Shown here one piece after another: positions 46,726 to 54,373 of a DNA stretch of 64,000 nucleotides. The notes beneath the pieces are model-generated. The model was not told the DNA's origin. It worked only from the letters and a program-made list of their open reading frames with translations, and made no database searches. The stretch's first letter is position 1; each line of letters starts with the position of its first letter. The position numbers were made by a program, and so were the translations under genes. The stretch is from Actinobacteria bacterium UBA4426 (GTDB lineage: Bacteria > Actinomycetota > Actinomycetes > S36-B12): the NCBI GenBank assembly GCA_002390705.1, contig DGQA01000031.1, positions 24,309 to 88,308 on the forward strand, given 5' to 3'.

Positions 46726-46757
46726 TTATCCACACGTTTTTCCACAGATGTGGATGA
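46726..46757. promoter_or_regulatory. DnaA boxes in the dnaA leader
   Basis: TTATCCACA (46726-46734, perfect), TTTTCCACA (46738-46746) and the opposite-strand TGTGGATGA (46749-46757) lie between the dnaA start codon and its likely promoter (46768-46795). They are placed to let DnaA repress its own transcription. Confidence 0.7.
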
Positions 46758-46767
46758 GTGGAACGAT

Positions 46768-46795
46768 ACTATAAGTAGTGAAGGGGTTATGGCAA
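46768..46795 (-). promoter_or_regulatory. Likely dnaA promoter
   Basis: On the minus strand TTGCCA (46795-46790) and TATAGT (46773-46768) are spaced by 16 bp, a good match to a vegetative sigma promoter. The start of transcription would lie about 70 bp upstream of the dnaA ATG, before the DnaA boxes. Confidence 0.55.
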
Positions 46796-46890
46796 GGGAA
46801 ATCCCCTTATTGCCACAATATGTTGGTGTGAGTGCGGGGAAGTGCTTGATCACGGACACACGGATGAAGGTCGGCTGATGAGGGCTGGAG

Positions 46891-46919
46891 TTGACCGCGT
46901 AAAGGTCATAGCGTAACCT
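46891..46919 (+). promoter_or_regulatory. Likely rpmH-rnpA promoter
   Basis: TTGACC (46891-46896), a 17-bp spacer and TAACCT (46914-46919) lie about 54 bp upstream of the rpmH ATG in the dnaA-rpmH divergent gap. This is the only well-spaced pair I see on this strand. Confidence 0.45.
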
Positions 46920-46972
46920 TGGCCTGCTTATCACTGAGCGAGAACAGGTGAAGCAAGACCTCAAGGAGACCC

Positions 46973-47107
46973 ATGAAGCGCACATTCCAGCCCAATACCC
47001 GCCGGCGGGCAAAGACCCACGGCTTTCGGGCCCGTATGAGCACCCGTGCTGGTCGCAGTATTTTGGCCACTCGACGCGCCAAGGGCCGTACTCGACTTTC
47101 TGCTTAG
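46973..47107 (+). CDS. rpmH: 50S ribosomal protein bL34
   Basis: 44 residues beginning [20 protein letters not shown] and ending GRTRLSA, the complete and highly basic bL34. The SD AAGGAG (in CTCAAGGAGACCC) lies just before the ATG. It is divergent from dnaA and followed by rnpA after 43 bp, the universal rpmH-rnpA arrangement. Confidence 0.97.
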   Translation: MKRTFQPNTRRRAKTHGFRARMSTRAGRSILATRRAKGRTRLSA

Positions 47108-47150
47108 TTCACTCGCTCTGATGGTTGGGGCGCTGAGATAAAGGTTGTTC

Positions 47151-47486
47151 ATGTTGGCAGCCCAGCACCGAATGCGAAGTTCTGCTGACTTTCAAAAGGT
47201 GCGCCGGAATGGCAAAAAAATAGTGACAGCCGGCTTGATTGTGCATGTGTACGAGGGTATGTATCTAGGCCACGCGACTCAAGTAGGCCTGACAGTTGGC
47301 AAGGATTGCGGTAACTCGGTGCAGCGGCACCGTACAAGTCGTCGGATCCGAGCTGCATTCAACCCAATCGTATCTCAGTTGCCTCCGGGCACCGGTGTGG
47401 TTGTCAAAGCCCTCCCCGATATTCACGCGGTGCGCCTGGATTCACATCTGATCGCAGAGTCGTTACTGAGCAAGATAAAATTATGA
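47151..47486 (+). CDS. rnpA: Ribonuclease P protein component
   Basis: The protein subunit of RNase P, which matures tRNA 5' ends. About 111 residues from the ATG at 47151 (AAAGGT SD); in-frame TTGs at 47145 and 47154 are less likely. The signature region is VGKDCGNSVQRHRTSRRIRAAF in outline, a slightly altered form of the RNR motif (usually KAVxRNRxKR). It overlaps yidD by 4 bp (ATGA), so rpmH-rnpA-yidD-yidC form one operon. Confidence 0.94.
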   Translation: MLAAQHRMRSSADFQKVRRNGKKIVTAGLIVHVYEGMYLGHATQVGLTVGKDCGNSVQRHRTSRRIRAAFNPIVSQLPPGTGVVVKALPDIHAVRLDSHLIAESLLSKIKL

Positions 47487-47836
47487 CCCATCTAAATCGG
47501 TGGGTGAATGCCATTGTGTGGGTGTGGGACCACAGTGTCGGTTGGGCGGTGCGCCTGGTCTTTCTGGCGCTGATTAAGGGCTACCAGATTACTATCTCAC
47601 CACTGTTGCCACCGAGTTGCCGCTTCCATCCAAGTTGCTCGGCGTACGCATACGGGAGTATCCGTGATCACGGATCTGCCAAGGGCTTAACCTTGGCCAC
47701 GGTTCGTCTAATACGGTGCAACCCTTGGAACAATGGTGGCTTTAATCCAGTGCCCGAAAAAGGGCGCTGGTTGTCGGATGTTTATCCGGATGGTCAACCA
47801 CGAATAAGTGCGAACGGAGAACATGTTCATTCTTGA
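47483..47836 (+). CDS. yidD: Membrane protein insertion efficiency factor YidD
   Basis: 117 residues. The core IKGYQITISPLLPPSCRFHPSCSAYA is diagnostic, with the conserved Cys residues and the RCNPWNNGGFNPVP motif. An unusual N-terminal extension of about 25 residues (MTHLNRWVNAIVWVWDHSVGW) precedes the amphipathic helix. It overlaps rnpA by 4 bp and yidC by 14 bp. It assists YidC at the membrane. Confidence 0.95.
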   Translation: MTHLNRWVNAIVWVWDHSVGWAVRLVFLALIKGYQITISPLLPPSCRFHPSCSAYAYGSIRDHGSAKGLTLATVRLIRCNPWNNGGFNPVPEKGRWLSDVYPDGQPRISANGEHVHS

Positions 47837-48767
47837 TTGGCTACGTACCGGGGTTAGCTGGGTCTTAGTCCAGTTTTACGATGTACTGAGCAATTTTATA
47901 GATCCAACGAGTGGTTGGACGTGGGCATTGTCCATTGTCGGTCTAGTAATTGTGATTCGAATAGCGCTCATTCCTCTGTTTGTGAAGCAGATAAAAGCGC
48001 AGCGGAATCTTCAAATTATTCAACCTCAAATGAAAGAGATTCAGAAGAAATACGCTGGGGATAAAGAGCGTCAATCCCAAGAAATGATGAAGCTGTACAA
48101 GGAAACTGGTACTAATCCGCTGGCATCATGTTTACCGATTCTTTTACAAGCGCCCATATTTTTTGCGCTCTTCAGTGTCCTGCAAGGCATCGCAATGTTG
48201 CGGCCGGAGGGAGTTTTCAACTGGGATCGATACGCACCCTTGTTACAAGTTGCGCACGATGCGTCAATTTTTGGTGTACCTCTTTATGGAACTTTTCTCG
48301 GTGCCGATGAAGTCGCTCTTGATGGATTCAACCCGACATCAACACGGGTCCTAGCATTTATCTTGATCATTTTGATGAGCTCGACCACGTTTTTAACCCA
48401 ACGTCAGTTGATTGTGAAAAATACAGCTCCAGGGAATCCAATGGTGCGCCAACAAAAAATCTTGTTGTACGTGTTTCCGATTGTGTTCGCGGTCGGTGGC
48501 GTCAACTTCCCGATCGGTGTATTGATTTACTGGTTCACCACAAACGTGTGGACCATGGGACAACAGTTCTGGGTTATTCGCAATAATCCTCAACCGGGGA
48601 CACCAGCGTTTGAGGCCCAAGAAGCACGCAAGGCTGCAAAAATAGCTCGTAAAGGTGGAATAGTGATCGAGACCGAAGTTACCGACATAGTGTCGGTAAC
48701 CCCGGAACGGGTCCAACCTAAACGCACCTCAAAGAGCAAAAGAAGCCCGAACAAAAAGAAGAAATAA
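47823..48767 (+). CDS. yidC: Membrane protein insertase YidC
   Basis: 314 residues with five membrane segments. Typical Gram-positive type features are LSIVGLVIVIRIALIPLFVKQIKAQRNLQ in outline, a cytosolic loop with KYAGDKERQSQEMMKLYKETGTNPLASCLP in outline, and a basic C-terminal tail ending in KRTSKSKRSPNKKKK that can bind ribosomes. The ATG at 47823 with GGAG is preferred to the GTG at 47808. The YidC Arg in the first segment (VIRIALIP) is present. Confidence 0.95.
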   Translation: MFILDWLRTGVSWVLVQFYDVLSNFIDPTSGWTWALSIVGLVIVIRIALIPLFVKQIKAQRNLQIIQPQMKEIQKKYAGDKERQSQEMMKLYKETGTNPLASCLPILLQAPIFFALFSVLQGIAMLRPEGVFNWDRYAPLLQVAHDASIFGVPLYGTFLGADEVALDGFNPTSTRVLAFILIILMSSTTFLTQRQLIVKNTAPGNPMVRQQKILLYVFPIVFAVGGVNFPIGVLIYWFTTNVWTMGQQFWVIRNNPQPGTPAFEAQEARKAAKIARKGGIVIETEVTDIVSVTPERVQPKRTSKSKRSPNKKKK

Positions 48768-48829
48768 CCTGTGAGCCGAATCATCGGCTGTGCGACTAAC
48801 TTAATTAACTGAGAAAGCGAGTACGTGTT

Positions 48830-49318
48830 ATGAGTGAAGTAACCGCAACTAATGCAAAGCAACTTGATCAAGAAGGCGATGTAGCGGCCGACTACCTGGA
48901 AGGCTTGTTAGATATTTGTGACCTCGATGGTGATATTGACATTGAGGTGGACAGTAGTCGGGCCAGAGTGTCCATTGTTGAGGGCGAAAAAGGTGATCTT
49001 TCCTACCTTGTGGGGGCGGACGGCGAAGTCCTACAGTCACTACAGGAACTCGCCCGACTTGCCGCCGCGCGAGAAACAGGTGAGCGTTCACGGCTAATGC
49101 TCGATATCGCTGGTTACCGAGTCAAGCAAAAAGAGGTGCTTGAGGAGTCAGCCAAGACCGCATGTGCCCAAGCTCAACGAACCTCAGCGCCAGTGCACAT
49201 GGCTCCAATGAATCCGTATGAGCGTAAAGTTGTCCATGACATCGTGGCCACCATCGGACTATCGAGTGAGTCCGAAGGCGATGAGCCCAATCGCCGCGTG
49301 GTCATCCGAGTTTCTTAA
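48830..49318 (+). CDS. jag: Jag/KhpB-like RNA-binding protein (KH and R3H)
   Basis: 162 residues. An acidic N-terminus is followed by a KH domain (about 25-75, LVGADGEVLQSLQELARLAA in the GxxG-like loop region) and a C-terminal R3H domain with NPYERKVVHDIVATI. The family binds RNA and affects cell-shape and division genes; in other bacteria it is a target of Ser/Thr kinases. It sits between yidC and rsmG, as in nearly all actinobacteria. Confidence 0.93.
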   Translation: MSEVTATNAKQLDQEGDVAADYLEGLLDICDLDGDIDIEVDSSRARVSIVEGEKGDLSYLVGADGEVLQSLQELARLAAARETGERSRLMLDIAGYRVKQKEVLEESAKTACAQAQRTSAPVHMAPMNPYERKVVHDIVATIGLSSESEGDEPNRRVVIRVS

Positions 49319-49321
49319 CGC

Positions 49322-49981
49322 ATGGTTTCCCGTGAAACAACCGGGGAGAACGCACCTTGGTTGAGTCCGGCGCTCGAGCAATTGGAGCGTTTCCAAGAAA
49401 TTTTGGCAGGGCCTGCTCTCGAGCGTGGCCTGATGGGTCCACGAGAGATGCCTCGACTATGGGATCGACATATCCTTAACTGCGCGGTGGTCGCCAACCC
49501 CGAGCTTCTCTTACTCCCAAACCATTCTCTAGTAGCAGATGTGGGATCAGGCGCCGGGCTCCCCGGCCTGGTGTGGGCAATTGTCCGGCCCGATATTTCG
49601 ATGGTCCTCATCGAACCACTTTTACGCCGAGCTACCTTTCTCACCGAGGCAGTGATTGAGCTAGGGCTCAGTGATCGGGTGACAGTACTTCGAGCGAGGG
49701 CGGAGAAAGTTGTAGCGACGCCCGGCTGGACAGGGGTCGATATCGTTACGGCCCGGGCGGTAGCTCCCATGGAACGCCTACTTGGATGGACCATGCCGCT
49801 ATTGAAACCAGTGGGGGACCTGATTGCGTTGAAGGGGTTAACTGCCCAGAAGGAAGTCGCGCAGGTTCCAGTGCACACGTTAACTCAGTTTGGGATCACC
49901 GAGATCGAGGTGTTGACCTGCGGCGCGGGGGTGGTGGAACCTAAGACTACGGTGGTTCGGGCCCGGCGTAGAATCAATTAG
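49322..49981 (+). CDS. rsmG: 16S rRNA (guanine-N7) methyltransferase RsmG
   Basis: Methylates G527 of 16S rRNA with SAM. 219 residues with LWDRHILNCAVV, the SAM motif VADVGSGAGLPGLVWAI and VTARAVAPMERLLGW. The N-terminal MVSRETTGE is encoded by a parS-like site (49324-49339), a common overlap in gidB genes. It is 3 bp after jag and followed by the parA region. The start ATG at 49322 is fixed by the parS context. Confidence 0.96.
   Translation: MVSRETTGENAPWLSPALEQLERFQEILAGPALERGLMGPREMPRLWDRHILNCAVVANPELLLLPNHSLVADVGSGAGLPGLVWAIVRPDISMVLIEPLLRRATFLTEAVIELGLSDRVTVLRARAEKVVATPGWTGVDIVTARAVAPMERLLGWTMPLLKPVGDLIALKGLTAQKEVAQVPVHTLTQFGITEIEVLTCGAGVVEPKTTVVRARRRIN
49324..49339. promoter_or_regulatory. 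parS: parS site 1 (inside rsmG)
   Basis: A 16-bp sequence matching 14 of 16 positions of the consensus TGTTTCACGTGAAACA (here GGTTTCCCGTGAAACA). It lies at the first codons of rsmG and encodes VSRET. ParB binding is expected from the consensus and from parAB next door. Confidence 0.75.
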
Positions 49982-50003
49982 CCAAATAGGCCACAATAGA
50001 CCG

Positions 50004-50132
50004 GTGCCACAACAATCAAAATCCGGAGACGAACCCACCGGCCTTGGTTGGCCAACCAATGTTTCACGGGAAACATTGACCACTGAAGACGATCAAATCG
50101 GAACAAAAGTTGGTTTAGGGTGGCCCACATGA
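50004..50132 (+). CDS. 42-codon ORF matching the ParA N-terminal extension, out of frame with parA
   Basis: GTG 50004 to TGA 50132 encodes 42 residues with two GLGWPT copies and, from about residue 19, NVSRETLTTEDDQIG. This strongly recalls the N-terminal extension of mycobacterial ParA (NVSRETSTEFDTPIG). Here that reading frame ends in a TGA overlapping the parA ATG by 4 bp (ATGA). It may be a separately translated, coupled peptide, or the product of a one-base indel (natural or assembly). The parS site 50060-50075 lies inside it. No slippery heptamer is visible at the junction. Confidence 0.5.
   Translation: MPQQSKSGDEPTGLGWPTNVSRETLTTEDDQIGTKVGLGWPT
50060..50075. promoter_or_regulatory. 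parS: parS site 2 (upstream of parA)
   Basis: TGTTTCACGGGAAACA matches 15 of 16 bases of the consensus TGTTTCACGTGAAACA and extends to ATG...CAT symmetry. It lies 54 bp upstream of the parA ATG, in the reading frame of the 42-codon ORF, where it encodes the VSRET segment. Confidence 0.85.
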
Positions 50133-50899
50133 CCCGGATCATTACCATTGCAAATCAAAAGGGTGGAGTAGGAAAAACCACAACAACGGTCAATATCGCA
50201 GCAGCGATGGCCCAAATGGGCAAAACGGTCCTGGTAATTGACATGGACCCACAAGGGAACGCGACGACTGCACTTGGGATCGAGCACTCCGAAGGCACAC
50301 CCGGTATCTACAACGTCCTGATGGGAGAAATTACTCTCGCTGATGTGATCACCCTCTGCCCAGACGTACCCCAACTATTTGGAATTCCAGCAACAATAGA
50401 TCTCGCTGGTGCTGAAGTTGAGCTTGTGTCCACCCCGAATCGCGAACACCGATTACGCGAGGAAATCGAGAAGTTATTACGCACGGCGCATTTTGACTAC
50501 ATTTTCTTGGACTGCCCGCCCAGTCTAGGGCTACTCACCCTCAATGGTTTGGTGGCAGCTCGCGAGGTTTTACTCCCCATCCAGTGTGAGTATTACGCAT
50601 TAGAAGGACTCTCCCAGCTATTAAAAACCGTAGATATGATCAAAGAGCACCTCAATCCACAGCTCTACGTCACAGCGATTATTTTGACCATGTACGACGG
50701 TCGAACCCGACTTGCTAGCCAAGTAGCCGATGAAGTCCGAAATCATTTTGGCGCCCGAGTACTCGAGACGATTATCCCGCGTAATGTGCGAGTGTCTGAG
50801 GCCCCTTCCTATGGTCAGACGGTCTTGACCTATGACCCAGCGTCATCGGGAGCGGTCTCTTATCGAGAAGCCGCCGCTCAACTCGATAAAATTCAGTAG
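50129..50899 (+). CDS. parA: Chromosome partitioning ATPase ParA (Soj)
   Basis: A Walker-type ATPase that moves ParB-parS complexes. 256 residues from the ATG at 50129, with the deviant Walker A NQKGGVGKTT near residue 9, VIDMDPQGNATTALG and FLDCPPSLGLLT. The start is chosen because AGGGTGG lies 5 nt upstream; a GTG at 50120 sits inside that SD. The long N-terminal extension usual in actinobacterial ParA is missing from this frame and is found in the overlapping upstream ORF. It is followed by parB after 63 bp. Confidence 0.95.
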   Translation: MTRIITIANQKGGVGKTTTTVNIAAAMAQMGKTVLVIDMDPQGNATTALGIEHSEGTPGIYNVLMGEITLADVITLCPDVPQLFGIPATIDLAGAEVELVSTPNREHRLREEIEKLLRTAHFDYIFLDCPPSLGLLTLNGLVAAREVLLPIQCEYYALEGLSQLLKTVDMIKEHLNPQLYVTAIILTMYDGRTRLASQVADEVRNHFGARVLETIIPRNVRVSEAPSYGQTVLTYDPASSGAVSYREAAAQLDKIQ

Positions 50900-50910
50900 T
50901 CAAAACAAAG

Positions 50911-50952
50911 TTATCCATATTTTATACACAATTTATACACAGATTATCCAGA
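50911..50952 (+). repeat. Four DnaA-box-like nonamers with 11-bp phasing between parA and parB
   Basis: TTATCCATA, TTATACACA, TTATACACA and TTATCCAGA begin at 50911, 50922, 50933 and 50944, an exact 11-bp period in one orientation. Each differs from TTATCCACA by one base. They fill the 63-bp gap ahead of parB, upstream of its SD (TAGGAG). The helical phasing suggests cooperative binding of DnaA or another protein on one DNA face. Confidence 0.6.
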
Positions 50953-50962
50953 GTTAGGAGTC

Positions 50963-51925
50963 ATGATGGCAGCAGCACCTCGCGGGTTAGGTAAAGGACT
51001 AGGCGCACTCATCCCTACGGGAGCCACTACATCTAGTTCAACTGCACCTAGTTCAACTACATCTGGCTCCCTATTGGCCGATCCCTCGGGTACACAGACC
51101 CACAACCCCGTGGTTTATCGGGAACTACCCATCGATTCCATCGCACCGAACCCGGTGCAGCCCCGAACAGTCTTTGATCAAGAAGCACTTGATGAACTCG
51201 TATTTTCCATTACAGAAATCGGACTACTACAACCAATTGTGGTGCGTAAATCGAAAACAGGCACCTATGAACTGATTGCGGGCGAACGCCGATTACGCGC
51301 CAGCAAACTAGCCGGAGTCACACACATTCCCGCAATTATTCGCAACACTGACGACATCAATATGCTGCGCGATGCACTATTGGAAAACTTACACCGATCG
51401 AATCTCAATCCGCTCGAAGAAGCAGCCGCCTATTCTCAAATGTTATCCGATTTTGATTGCACCCAGGAAGAACTCGCACAACGCATCGGACGCTCGCGAC
51501 CTCAAGTAACAAACACGATCAGGCTCCTCAATCTTCCTACTAGTGTCCAGCAAAAAGTCGCGGCTGGTGTTCTCAGTGCCGGGCACGCACGCGCTCTACT
51601 CAGTCTGGACTCACCACTTGCAATGGATCAAATGTCCACGCGAATTATTAAAGAAGGTTTAAGTGTTCGTGGCGTTGAAGAAATAATCGCAATCAGCTCC
51701 GGTGGCAAGAAGTCAGGAAAACCCGGTCAATCCAAAAAGAAAAAAGGCCGCTCCGAAGAACTAGACGAATCAATTAGAGTACTGGTTGAACGCATTTCTG
51801 ATTCAACGGACACCCGCGTAAATTTCGAAGGGTTTGCTAAAAAAAACTCACAAGGAAAAATTGTCATTGAATGCGCGGACATTGCAGACGCCCGTCGAAT
51901 CACCGAATTGTTTGAACTTAGTTAA
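50963..51925 (+). CDS. parB: Chromosome partitioning protein ParB
   Basis: A CTPase clamp that loads at parS. 320 residues: the N-terminal ParA-activating motif GLGKGLGALIP, a ParB/Srx domain with PNPVQPR and the GERRLRA CTP-binding motif, the HTH domain EELAQRIGRSRPQVTNTIRLLNLP in outline, and a C-terminal dimerisation domain after a Lys-rich linker (KKSGKPGQSKKKKG). The ATG at 50963 follows TAGGAG; a second ATG is adjacent. It is preceded by a phased DnaA-box-like array. Confidence 0.97.
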   Translation: MMAAAPRGLGKGLGALIPTGATTSSSTAPSSTTSGSLLADPSGTQTHNPVVYRELPIDSIAPNPVQPRTVFDQEALDELVFSITEIGLLQPIVVRKSKTGTYELIAGERRLRASKLAGVTHIPAIIRNTDDINMLRDALLENLHRSNLNPLEEAAAYSQMLSDFDCTQEELAQRIGRSRPQVTNTIRLLNLPTSVQQKVAAGVLSAGHARALLSLDSPLAMDQMSTRIIKEGLSVRGVEEIIAISSGGKKSGKPGQSKKKKGRSEELDESIRVLVERISDSTDTRVNFEGFAKKNSQGKIVIECADIADARRITELFELS

Positions 51926-51934
51926 CCAAAATCA

Positions 51935-52876
51935 CTAGTGATCCCGGGAGATGGCTTGGGTGACCAAGGAGCCAAAGACGGCTCCGACGTTCATACCGGC
52001 GGCGTCAATTGCTTGTGGCACGAGTGACGTTTCTGTCATCCCGGGCGAGACATTGACCTCCAAGAACCAGATCACACCGTCCGTGTCGACAATTACATCT
52101 GTTCGGGAAATATCACGCAGCCCCAAAGTTACGTGAACAAGGATCGCGTAGGCACACACTTGTTCGATAAGTTTCGAATTAAGTCGCGCAGGGACAAAAA
52201 ATTCGGTGGCACCCGCTGTGTAGCGAGCGTCAAAGTCGTACACACCACTGATGGGGACAACTTCAACCGGCGGTAAGGCCTGCAACTTCCCATCAACTTC
52301 AATGACAGTGACCGCAAGTTCAGTACCAATCACCGCACTCTGCAACATGACTCGATCGCCGTAGCCGAACGCATCAACAAGTGCTGGCGCAACCTGATCA
52401 ACGCTCGCACACAATCGCACCCCAAAGGCAGATCCACCATTGATTGGCTTAACAATCAGAGGTAGCCCGATTCCGGAAATCACACTTTTCAAGATTCGGG
52501 GAGCTCCCATTTCGCGAAAAAAACTTTGTGGGAAAACAACGAACTGTGGGGCACTGCCCGTGGGCACTAATCCAGCGGAGATACCCTTGTCGAAAGCGCG
52601 GGCCGAACTCTGCGCACTACTCCCAATATAAGGAATACCTTTTAATTCCAACATGGATCGCAGAGTGGCATCTTCACCAATGACCCCATGAATGAGTGGA
52701 ATCACTACGTCAAAAGAATCTGAAGATAGTGAATCCAAAAAATCAGCATTAAGATCAAGTTCAAAAATCTCAGCCTTAGGAATTTCGAAACGCAAGGCCT
52801 CGGCAACACGTCGACCTGAGCGTAGGGAGACATCACGTTCAGCATTAAGGCCACCAGAAAGAATTGCTATTCGCAT
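51935..52876 (-). CDS. ddl: D-alanine-D-alanine ligase
   Basis: Makes D-Ala-D-Ala for the peptidoglycan stem. 313 residues from the ATG at 52876 (AAGGA SD), beginning MRIAILSGGLNAERDVSLRSG. The ATP-grasp features are HGVIGEDATLRSMLELKGIPY, PLIVKPINGGSAFGV and the metal loop FLEVNVSPGMTETSLVPQAI. Earlier in-frame starts lie in the aminotransferase gene and are not needed. It sits 7 bp downstream of the aminotransferase and ends 9 bp from the convergent parB. Placement beside parB is not the mycobacterial one. Confidence 0.94.
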   Translation of the reverse strand: MRIAILSGGLNAERDVSLRSGRRVAEALRFEIPKAEIFELDLNADFLDSLSSDSFDVVIPLIHGVIGEDATLRSMLELKGIPYIGSSAQSSARAFDKGISAGLVPTGSAPQFVVFPQSFFREMGAPRILKSVISGIGLPLIVKPINGGSAFGVRLCASVDQVAPALVDAFGYGDRVMLQSAVIGTELAVTVIEVDGKLQALPPVEVVPISGVYDFDARYTAGATEFFVPARLNSKLIEQVCAYAILVHVTLGLRDISRTDVIVDTDGVIWFLEVNVSPGMTETSLVPQAIDAAGMNVGAVFGSLVTQAISRDH

Positions 52877-52883
52877 ATTTTCC

Positions 52884-54158
52884 TTAAACGAGATCTGATT
52901 TAGGAATGTGAGTGTGAGCTGAGCCAGTCGTCGGGCCAGAGTCACCATTTACCCCGAAAGTGTCGACAAGTTCCAGCTCAGCCTCAATTACTCCTGAGAG
53001 TCGCCGCACACCCTCCTCGATTCGCGCAGGATCTGGGTAGCAATACGACAGTCGAAGATTTTGTGCACCTTGTCCATTTGCATAAAAACCACTCCCAGGA
53101 ACGTAGGCCACCATCGAACTAATTGCACGAGGCAGCATGTTCGTTGCATTCAATTGTTGGGGCAGGGTGAGCCACGAATAAAAGCCACCTTGAGGGACGG
53201 TCCAAGTTACACCCAAGGGCATTAATGCCTGCATGGATTGGAGTAGGGCATCGCGACGCTCGCGATACAACTCTTGGAAGACTTTAATTTGTTGCTGCCA
53301 GGGTTGCTCTGCTAAGTACCGCGATACAACTAATTGAGAAAAGTTACTGGGACACAAAGTTGCTGCCTCCGCAGCAAGTACCAGTTTTTCTCGGACACCG
53401 TGTGGAGCAATCACCCAACCCACCCGCAAACCTGAAGCAATAATCTTCGAAAAAGATCCGAGATAGATCACACTTTGATCATCGAGGGATCGGATTGCTC
53501 TGGGTGGCTCACCCTCAAACCCGAGTAATCCATAAGGATCATCTTCCAAAATAGGGACATTGAATTCTTGAGCGATCGCTAGAATCTCCGCACGTCGCTC
53601 AGAACTTTGGGTTAAACCCGCGGGATTGTGAAACGAGGGGATCGTGTAAATAAACTTAACCCGAGGATTCTCCGAAAGCCCTTCACGCAGTGATTGCGGA
53701 TTCAACCCCTGTTCATCCATTGCGATATGGACAACATTGCACTGATAACTACGGAAAACTCCAAGGGCACCCACGTAGGAAGGTGATTCAACAATAACCG
53801 TGTCTCCTGGATCACAAAAAATCTTAGTGACCAAATCAAGCCCCATTTGTGAACCTGCAGTAACGACGACGTCGTCAGGGTGGGAACGAACACCCACTAG
53901 TCCAGAGATCTCAAGGATTTGCTCCCGCAACATCTGGTCACCTTGACCGGATCCATATTGCAAAGCTACAGCCCCCTGCTCACGGACTACCCGGGCTGCA
54001 ATGTCTGCAAATTGATCCGAATCTAGTGCCGAAACATAAGGCATCCCACCGGCGAGGGACACAACTTCTGGTCGTGCAGCAACCGAGAACAACGCCCGGA
54101 TAGCTGAAGTGGTTAAACCCTGAGCCCGTTGGGCATAGGAATCCACCCAAGGATCCAT
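52884..54158 (-). CDS. PLP-dependent aminotransferase (class I/II, 2-aminoadipate type)
   Basis: About 424 residues of fold type I. Visible features are VSLAGGMPY near the N-terminus, LQYGSGQGDQMLREQI, VTAGSQMGLDLV, the FHNPAG and EDDPYGLLGF motifs, and the PLP lysine in YLGSFSKIIASGLRVGWV. It resembles LysN/2-aminoadipate transaminases and the C-terminal half of MocR proteins, but has no winged-helix domain. The start is ambiguous: the ATG at 54158 follows GGTGGG, with 54173 (ATG) and 54179 (GTG) also open. It is upstream of ddl in the same direction. The substrate is not determinable. Confidence 0.88.
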   Translation of the reverse strand: MDPWVDSYAQRAQGLTTSAIRALFSVAARPEVVSLAGGMPYVSALDSDQFADIAARVVREQGAVALQYGSGQGDQMLREQILEISGLVGVRSHPDDVVVTAGSQMGLDLVTKIFCDPGDTVIVESPSYVGALGVFRSYQCNVVHIAMDEQGLNPQSLREGLSENPRVKFIYTIPSFHNPAGLTQSSERRAEILAIAQEFNVPILEDDPYGLLGFEGEPPRAIRSLDDQSVIYLGSFSKIIASGLRVGWVIAPHGVREKLVLAAEAATLCPSNFSQLVVSRYLAEQPWQQQIKVFQELYRERRDALLQSMQALMPLGVTWTVPQGGFYSWLTLPQQLNATNMLPRAISSMVAYVPGSGFYANGQGAQNLRLSYCYPDPARIEEGVRRLSGVIEAELELVDTFGVNGDSGPTTGSAHTHIPKSDLV

Positions 54159-54290
54159 CCGATTACCCACCATGTACACAATCGTAGTACCCGAGGGTAA
54201 TCAGGAGTTACCCTTGGGACGTGAGTGAATTAGAAAGCACACTCCGGTCTGAATTACATCAATGTAGTTTTTCCCCAAATGGGGACAGGC

Positions 54291-54327
54291 TGTGCATAAC
54301 ACGTAAAACCCTCACAGATTGTCCACA
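54291..54327. promoter_or_regulatory. DnaA-box-like sequences between the aminotransferase and crgA
   Basis: TTGTCCACA (54319-54327), a DnaA box form used in high-GC actinobacteria, and TGTGCATAA (54291-54299, reverse of TTATGCACA) lie in a 194-bp gap 9.3 kb from oriC. Whether they bind DnaA is untested. Confidence 0.35.
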
Positions 54328-54373
54328 TATGATGGTAGAAATTTGGTAACAACTGTGAAGGGTGGTGCAGGAA

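Noticed and set aside
50094..50132. Programmed -1 frameshifting joining the 42-codon ORF to parA
   Set aside because: No X-XXY-YYZ slippery heptamer or downstream structure is seen. A coupled start or an indel explains the data more simply.
51931..51942. 12-bp palindrome ATCACTAGTGAT between parB and ddl as a terminator
   Set aside because: There is no loop and no T-run, and it overlaps the ddl stop codon. It is more likely chance.
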